In this document: positions 13,528 through 16,873 of the stretch, in pieces | Layout of the letters: each line of letters starts with the position of its first letter | How positions within the stretch are numbered: position 1 is the first letter of the stretch | Program-made: the position numbers and the translations under genes | The notes under the pieces: model-generated | What the model was told of the DNA's origin: nothing | What the model saw: the letters and a program-made list of their open reading frames with translations, nothing else | The model's database searches: none | Assembly (NCBI GenBank): GCA_012797505.1 | Contig: JAAZOZ010000322.1 | Location: 1 to 16,873 of the forward strand | Direction: 5' to 3' | Length of the DNA stretch: 16,873 nt | Source of the DNA: Smithella sp. | Lineage (GTDB): Bacteria > Desulfobacterota > Syntrophia > Syntrophales > Smithellaceae

Positions 13528-14529
13528 ATGGATGCCAAAAATATGTCGGAAATCACCCGACGTTCTTTTTTGCGGATTTCGGCCGGAGCCGCAGCTCTGA
13601 CAGGAGTCCATCTGCCAAAAACCGCTCGGGCCGAAGCGGCCGGATCCCTGTCGACGCTGATCGATTTGAGTCTTTGCGACGGATGCGCGAACCGCAAAAT
13701 ACCGGCCTGCATTCAGGCCTGCCGAAGCATCAACCGAAATAAAATCCCCCCTGTCGTGGATAACATTCCGGAGCCCTGGCCGAGAAAAACCATCGAAGAC
13801 TGGTCCAAAAAGCAGGACGTCACGAACCGTCTGACTCCTTACAACTACCTTTACGTGCACCGGGCGGAAGTCACCGTGGACGGCAAGCGGCAAACCCTGT
13901 TTGTCCCGAGGCGCTGCATGCACTGCGACAATCCCGCCTGTGCGACCATCTGCCCGTTTTCCGCCAACCATAAAAACCAAAACGGCGCAGTGGTCATCAA
14001 TCCCAACCAATGCTTCGGCGGCGCCAAATGCCGGGACGTCTGCCCGTGGGAAATTCCGCAGCGGCAGTCCGGCGTCGGCATTTATTTGCACGTCCTGCCG
14101 GACTTTATGGGAAACGGCGTCATGTTTAAATGCGACCTCTGCAACGACAGGTTAAAGGAAGGAAAAAAACCGGGATGCGTCGAAGCCTGCCCGCGCAAAG
14201 CCATGCTGATCGGCCCCAGAAAGGATATCGAGGCGGAAGCGGAGGAGCGCGCCCGCCGGATGAAAGGTTATATCTACGGTCAAAAGGAAAACGGCGGCAC
14301 GGCCACGCTCTATGTGTCGCCTGTATCGTTTGAGCTGTTGAATCAAACCATGACCAGAAAACCCGGGCAGCCGGACATGAAGCCGAATGTAGAGCGGCGA
14401 ATGGTCGGCACCGATCCGCTGGGAAAGGCCGTGCTTGCCGCGCCCGTTCTGGGACTGGCCGCCGGATTGCTGGGATGGTTTTCACGACGCAAAACAAAAA
14501 TAAAGGCGGAGGAACAAGGCCATGTCTGA
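13528..14529 (+). CDS. Tat-exported ferredoxin-type Fe-S electron-transfer subunit with C-terminal anchor
   Basis: This 333-residue protein has a Tat signal (TRRSFLRI, 10-17, then a hydrophobic stretch to about 36). Four Fe-S sites are implied by Cys50/53/61/65, Cys130/133/138/142, Cys162/168/172 and Cys202/205/217/221. This layout matches the FdnH/HybA/NrfC class that carries electrons between a periplasmic enzyme and a membrane cytochrome. One expected Cys of the third group is Gly165 (CFGGAKC where CxGCxxC is usual). Residues about 299-318 form a membrane anchor, followed by a basic tail. The ATG is preceded by AAGG that overlaps the repressor stop region. The cytochrome b gene overlaps its end by 8 nt. 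The catalytic partner is not present in the window. Confidence 0.88.
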   Translation: MDAKNMSEITRRSFLRISAGAAALTGVHLPKTARAEAAGSLSTLIDLSLCDGCANRKIPACIQACRSINRNKIPPVVDNIPEPWPRKTIEDWSKKQDVTNRLTPYNYLYVHRAEVTVDGKRQTLFVPRRCMHCDNPACATICPFSANHKNQNGAVVINPNQCFGGAKCRDVCPWEIPQRQSGVGIYLHVLPDFMGNGVMFKCDLCNDRLKEGKKPGCVEACPRKAMLIGPRKDIEAEAEERARRMKGYIYGQKENGGTATLYVSPVSFELLNQTMTRKPGQPDMKPNVERRMVGTDPLGKAVLAAPVLGLAAGLLGWFSRRKTKIKAEEQGHV

Positions 14530-15214
14530 AAAGATTTTTCCTGAAAAAAATCTTGTGACCCGCCACAACGCGACCGAGTTGATCGAGCACTGGGCGATCG
14601 CCATTTCCGGCCTTCTTCTGCTGATCACCGGCATCTTTGAACTCCCCGTGGCCAAACGCTATTACATCATCACGGTTCCGGGGTTGGGCTGGTCGGCGGA
14701 TTTCATCACCTCTTTATATATACACTACGCAGCGGCATTGGTTTTTACGGCCGCGGGCATCTTTCACCTGATTTACCACGGTCTGCAAAGCGAAAAAGGT
14801 TTGCTGCCGCAAAAAGGCGACATGAAGGCTTCCGTCACGGTCATCAAGAGCCTGTTCGGCTTCGGTCAGGAACCGCCGATGCACAAGTACCTGCCGGAAC
14901 AGCGCTGGGCGTATGTCGGAATGGCTTTGATCATTGCCATGCTGATTGTGTCCGGTCTGATCAAAACCTATAAGAACATTTACGCGCCGGATATGTCCCT
15001 CGCGGTCGTCCTGACGGCCACCTGGATTCATAATATATGTTTCGTTCTCTTTTTTCTGGCATTTCTCGCGCACATGGCGGCAATTCTTCTGCGTCCGAAC
15101 TGGCCGATGGTGCGGGGCATCTTCACCGGCAAGGTCCGCCTGAACTATGCCCGGCACCGGCATGCTTTATGGATTACCGATCTTGAAAAAAACGAACAAT
15201 CCGTTGATCCCTAA
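14522..15214 (+). CDS. membrane cytochrome b subunit (formate dehydrogenase gamma/FdnI-like)
   Basis: This 230-residue membrane protein has four hydrophobic spans (about 23-40, 64-86, 128-147 and 160-188). Candidate heme b ligands are His23 in IEHWAIAISG, His68 (or His82), His170 and His184. The 14-residue spacing of the last pair equals that of the FdnI ligands. Such subunits exchange electrons between quinone and an Fe-S partner on the periplasmic side. The ATG lies inside the stop region of the Fe-S gene (8-nt overlap), implying coupled translation and a two-subunit complex. The sequence ends with a basic, soluble tail of about 30 residues. A formate dehydrogenase catalytic gene does not adjoin it, so the electron donor or acceptor is unknown. 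Confidence 0.87.
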   Translation: MSEKIFPEKNLVTRHNATELIEHWAIAISGLLLLITGIFELPVAKRYYIITVPGLGWSADFITSLYIHYAAALVFTAAGIFHLIYHGLQSEKGLLPQKGDMKASVTVIKSLFGFGQEPPMHKYLPEQRWAYVGMALIIAMLIVSGLIKTYKNIYAPDMSLAVVLTATWIHNICFVLFFLAFLAHMAAILLRPNWPMVRGIFTGKVRLNYARHRHALWITDLEKNEQSVDP

Positions 15215-15307
15215 CCGGGAGCTGCGCTTCGGAAAGGTTTGAGGGCCGTTAAAGGCTTCAAAATAGCGAAAAGCAAACAATGAATTAAACAAAGGAGGTA
15301 GTGCTTT

Positions 15308-16219
15308 ATGAGAAAAATGACGTGGTTGAAGGCGGTTGTATTGGCGGTCCTGCTGGTGTCGCCGTTGGCTCTTGCCGCTCCCGTCCAGGCGGCGGCGAGG
15401 GATATTGATCCCATCGTGTCCACCGACTGGCTGCAGAAGAATTTGGACAATTCCAACCTGGTTGTCGTCGATGTGCGAAAGGTGGAAGAATACAAGGCAG
15501 GCCATATTCCGGGCGCCGTCAACATTGTTTACGGAACCTGGGCCGTTAAAAAGGGCGACCTGCTCAACGAACTGCCGGCGATCGACGACCTGGCCGACGC
15601 GATCGGAAGCGCGGGCATCGATCAGAACTCCCTGGTGGTCATCGTCGGGAAAACGGACAAGGTTCCCGATCAGTTCGACATGACCCGCGTCGCCTGGACG
15701 CTGAAATACCTGGGCGTGCCCAATGTCGCCATCCTCAACGGCGGACAGAATCAGTGGGTCAAAGAAAACAAACCGGTCTCACAGGACATGACCAAGTCCA
15801 AAGAAAAATCTTTCACGCCGTCCGTCAACAAGGATCTGTTCGTGGACAAGGCTTCGCTTGCGGGTAAAATCGGCAAGGCGGTCATTCTCGACAACCGCGC
15901 CCCGGCCTTTTTTGAAGGAAAGGAAAAGCTGCCCTTTGTTCCCAAAGCAGGCCGCATTAAGGGAGCGGTCAATCTGCCCGTCGGCCAGCTGTTCACGCCG
16001 GAAGGCCTGTATAAAGACAAGGCGGCGCTGGAAGCGCTGGCGCAGAAGGCGGCCGGTTCCGATCTGAACAAGGAAATCATCGCTTACTGTGATACGGGCA
16101 AGACCTGCACCGGCTGGGCCTTTATCATGACGGAACTGCTGGGATACAAGGACGTCAAGGTGTATGACGGTTCCTCGATGGAATGGCTGGCGGATCCCAA
16201 CGCTCCTTCCGAACCCTAG
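15308..16219 (+). CDS. periplasmic tandem-domain rhodanese (sulfurtransferase), CstR operon
   Basis: This 303-residue protein has a Sec signal peptide (about 1-29, ending VQAAA before RDIDPIVSTDWL) and two rhodanese domains. The N-terminal domain has DVRKVEEYKAGHIPGA but no Cys at the loop position (VVIVGKTDKVP), so it is presumably inactive. The C-terminal domain carries AYCDTGKTCTGWAF with nucleophile Cys261 and a second Cys267 six residues on. AAAGGAGG precedes the ATG. It follows the cytochrome b gene by 93 nt and ends before a strong terminator, as last gene of the operon. It is a paralogue of the rhodanese at 10474-11370. A rhodanese in a CstR-controlled operon fits sulfane-sulfur transfer to or from the membrane redox pair. 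Confidence 0.88.
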   Translation: MRKMTWLKAVVLAVLLVSPLALAAPVQAAARDIDPIVSTDWLQKNLDNSNLVVVDVRKVEEYKAGHIPGAVNIVYGTWAVKKGDLLNELPAIDDLADAIGSAGIDQNSLVVIVGKTDKVPDQFDMTRVAWTLKYLGVPNVAILNGGQNQWVKENKPVSQDMTKSKEKSFTPSVNKDLFVDKASLAGKIGKAVILDNRAPAFFEGKEKLPFVPKAGRIKGAVNLPVGQLFTPEGLYKDKAALEALAQKAAGSDLNKEIIAYCDTGKTCTGWAFIMTELLGYKDVKVYDGSSMEWLADPNAPSEP

Positions 16220-16256
16220 AACAGAATCATCAACGCTTCATCGCCTGAAGGAAACG

Positions 16257-16289
16257 AAAGCCCGGCCGTCAAACCGCCGGGCTTTTTTT
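16257..16289 (+). terminator. rho-independent terminator of the CstR operon
   Basis: AAAGCCCGGC (16257-16266), a 9-nt loop and GCCGGGCTTT (16276-16285) are followed by further T residues, seven in a row in total (16283-16289). It lies 38 nt after the rhodanese stop. The A-rich start of the stem could let it also act on the minus-strand mobB transcript, which ends at 16317. Confidence 0.9.
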
Positions 16290-16316
16290 CGGCAAAGCCG
16301 AAACAGACGGAGAGCT

Positions 16317-16814
16317 TTATGACTGTTTCAGAAAATGAAGTTCAATGAAATCGGCAACGGTTTTGGGGTCGTTGAGGTCCAGACAGGGAACATCGATATC
16401 CAGTCTCACATTCGTGGCCACGGCGACCAAGCCGTCTTTCCTGCTCGAGATCAATTCCCTTTTGAGTTCGGAGCGGAACACTTCAATCTTCGGATAATCA
16501 TTCACTTTGAACCCTTCGGTGAGAATTATATCCGCGCCGGAAATGAATTTTTCGCGAATTTCCTCAAAGGAGTGATCATGGTCCACATCCTGAACCAGTG
16601 CGAGCTGATGAGGCGATGAAACGACGGTGGTGTGCGCTCCAGCCTTTTTGTGGCGGTAGCTGTCCTTTCCCTCGTGGTCGATGTCAAAGCCGTGGCGGTT
16701 GTGCTTGATGGTGGCAATGCGATAACCCCGATGGGTTAAATCAGCAATGATTTTCTCCAGAAGCGTTGTCTTGCCGGAATTGGATTTGCCGACAATGGAA
16801 ACAATGGGAATCAT
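16317..16814 (-). CDS. mobB: molybdopterin-guanine dinucleotide biosynthesis protein MobB
   Basis: This 165-residue P-loop GTP-binding protein assists MobA in making the guanine dinucleotide form of the molybdenum cofactor used by DMSO-reductase-family enzymes. It shows the Walker A motif GKSNSGKT (9-16), the MobB-typical ATIKHNRHGFDIDHEGKDSYRHKKAGA stretch in two parts (IKHNRHGFDID, then KDSYRHKKAGA), and the ILTEGFK motif near residues 96-102. The length is normal for the family. AGGA precedes the ATG. Its presence implies molybdo- or tungsto-enzymes elsewhere in the genome, and many of those in anaerobes contain selenocysteine. Confidence 0.95.
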   Translation of the reverse strand: MIPIVSIVGKSNSGKTTLLEKIIADLTHRGYRIATIKHNRHGFDIDHEGKDSYRHKKAGAHTTVVSSPHQLALVQDVDHDHSFEEIREKFISGADIILTEGFKVNDYPKIEVFRSELKRELISSRKDGLVAVATNVRLDIDVPCLDLNDPKTVADFIELHFLKQS

Positions 16815-16873
16815 GTTTTATCCTGAAATTCCTTTATTTGGCGGCTACATACCACATTATGCCGGCTTTGGCC

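Noticed and set aside
13528..15214. Complete formate dehydrogenase operon
   Set aside because: No molybdopterin catalytic subunit is found on either side. Upstream is a repressor and downstream a rhodanese followed by a terminator.

Overview
The window reads as chromosomal DNA from an anaerobic, respiring bacterium, most likely a Desulfobacterota (former Deltaproteobacteria) member. The grounds are a fused PurSL with a separate PurQ, a periplasmic multiheme cytochrome c, a Tat-exported Fe-S protein paired with a membrane cytochrome b, molybdenum-cofactor biosynthesis (mobB), and a full set of selenium-trafficking genes. The taxonomic placement is inference from gene content. No phage, integrase, transposase, CRISPR, rRNA or tRNA is visible.

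Layout. 1-60: a REP-like palindromic repeat. 107-1219 (minus): three small genes, namely a lipoprotein, a zinc-ribbon protein with a His-rich tail, and a small membrane protein. 1364-5183 (minus): purL (PurSL type) followed by purQ, with a GC-rich foldable segment upstream of purL. 5397-5921 (minus): an unrecognised conserved-looking protein. 6054-9024 (plus): a selenium/sulfur delivery cluster of YedE-type transporter, stand-alone TusA-like protein, cysteine desulfurase and DUF3343 carrier, split by a 207-bp inverted-repeat element. 9148-11370 (minus): a periplasmic tandem rhodanese followed by an 11-heme cytochrome c whose frame is interrupted by one UGA. 11699-11842 (plus): a tiny membrane protein with an in-frame UGA and a well-placed hairpin. 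11926-13095 (minus): an M24-family peptidase. 13250-16219 (plus): a CstR/CsoR-family repressor under a strong promoter that carries its operator, then a Tat Fe-S protein, a cytochrome b and a second tandem rhodanese, ending at a terminator. 16317-16814 (minus): mobB.

How the parts fit. The 6054-9024 genes plausibly take up and deliver selenium or sulfur as a protein-bound (per)selenide or persulfide. Two open frames within 3 kb are broken by UGA codons, and each is followed by a hairpin whose apical loop begins 17 nt after the UGA, the geometry of bacterial SECIS elements. The best candidate is the small membrane protein at 11699. The cytochrome is more speculative. The 13250-16219 operon looks like a persulfide-regulated membrane electron-transfer module with its own periplasmic rhodanese but no molybdenum catalytic subunit. 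The two rhodaneses are paralogues that bracket this sulfur/selenium redox region.
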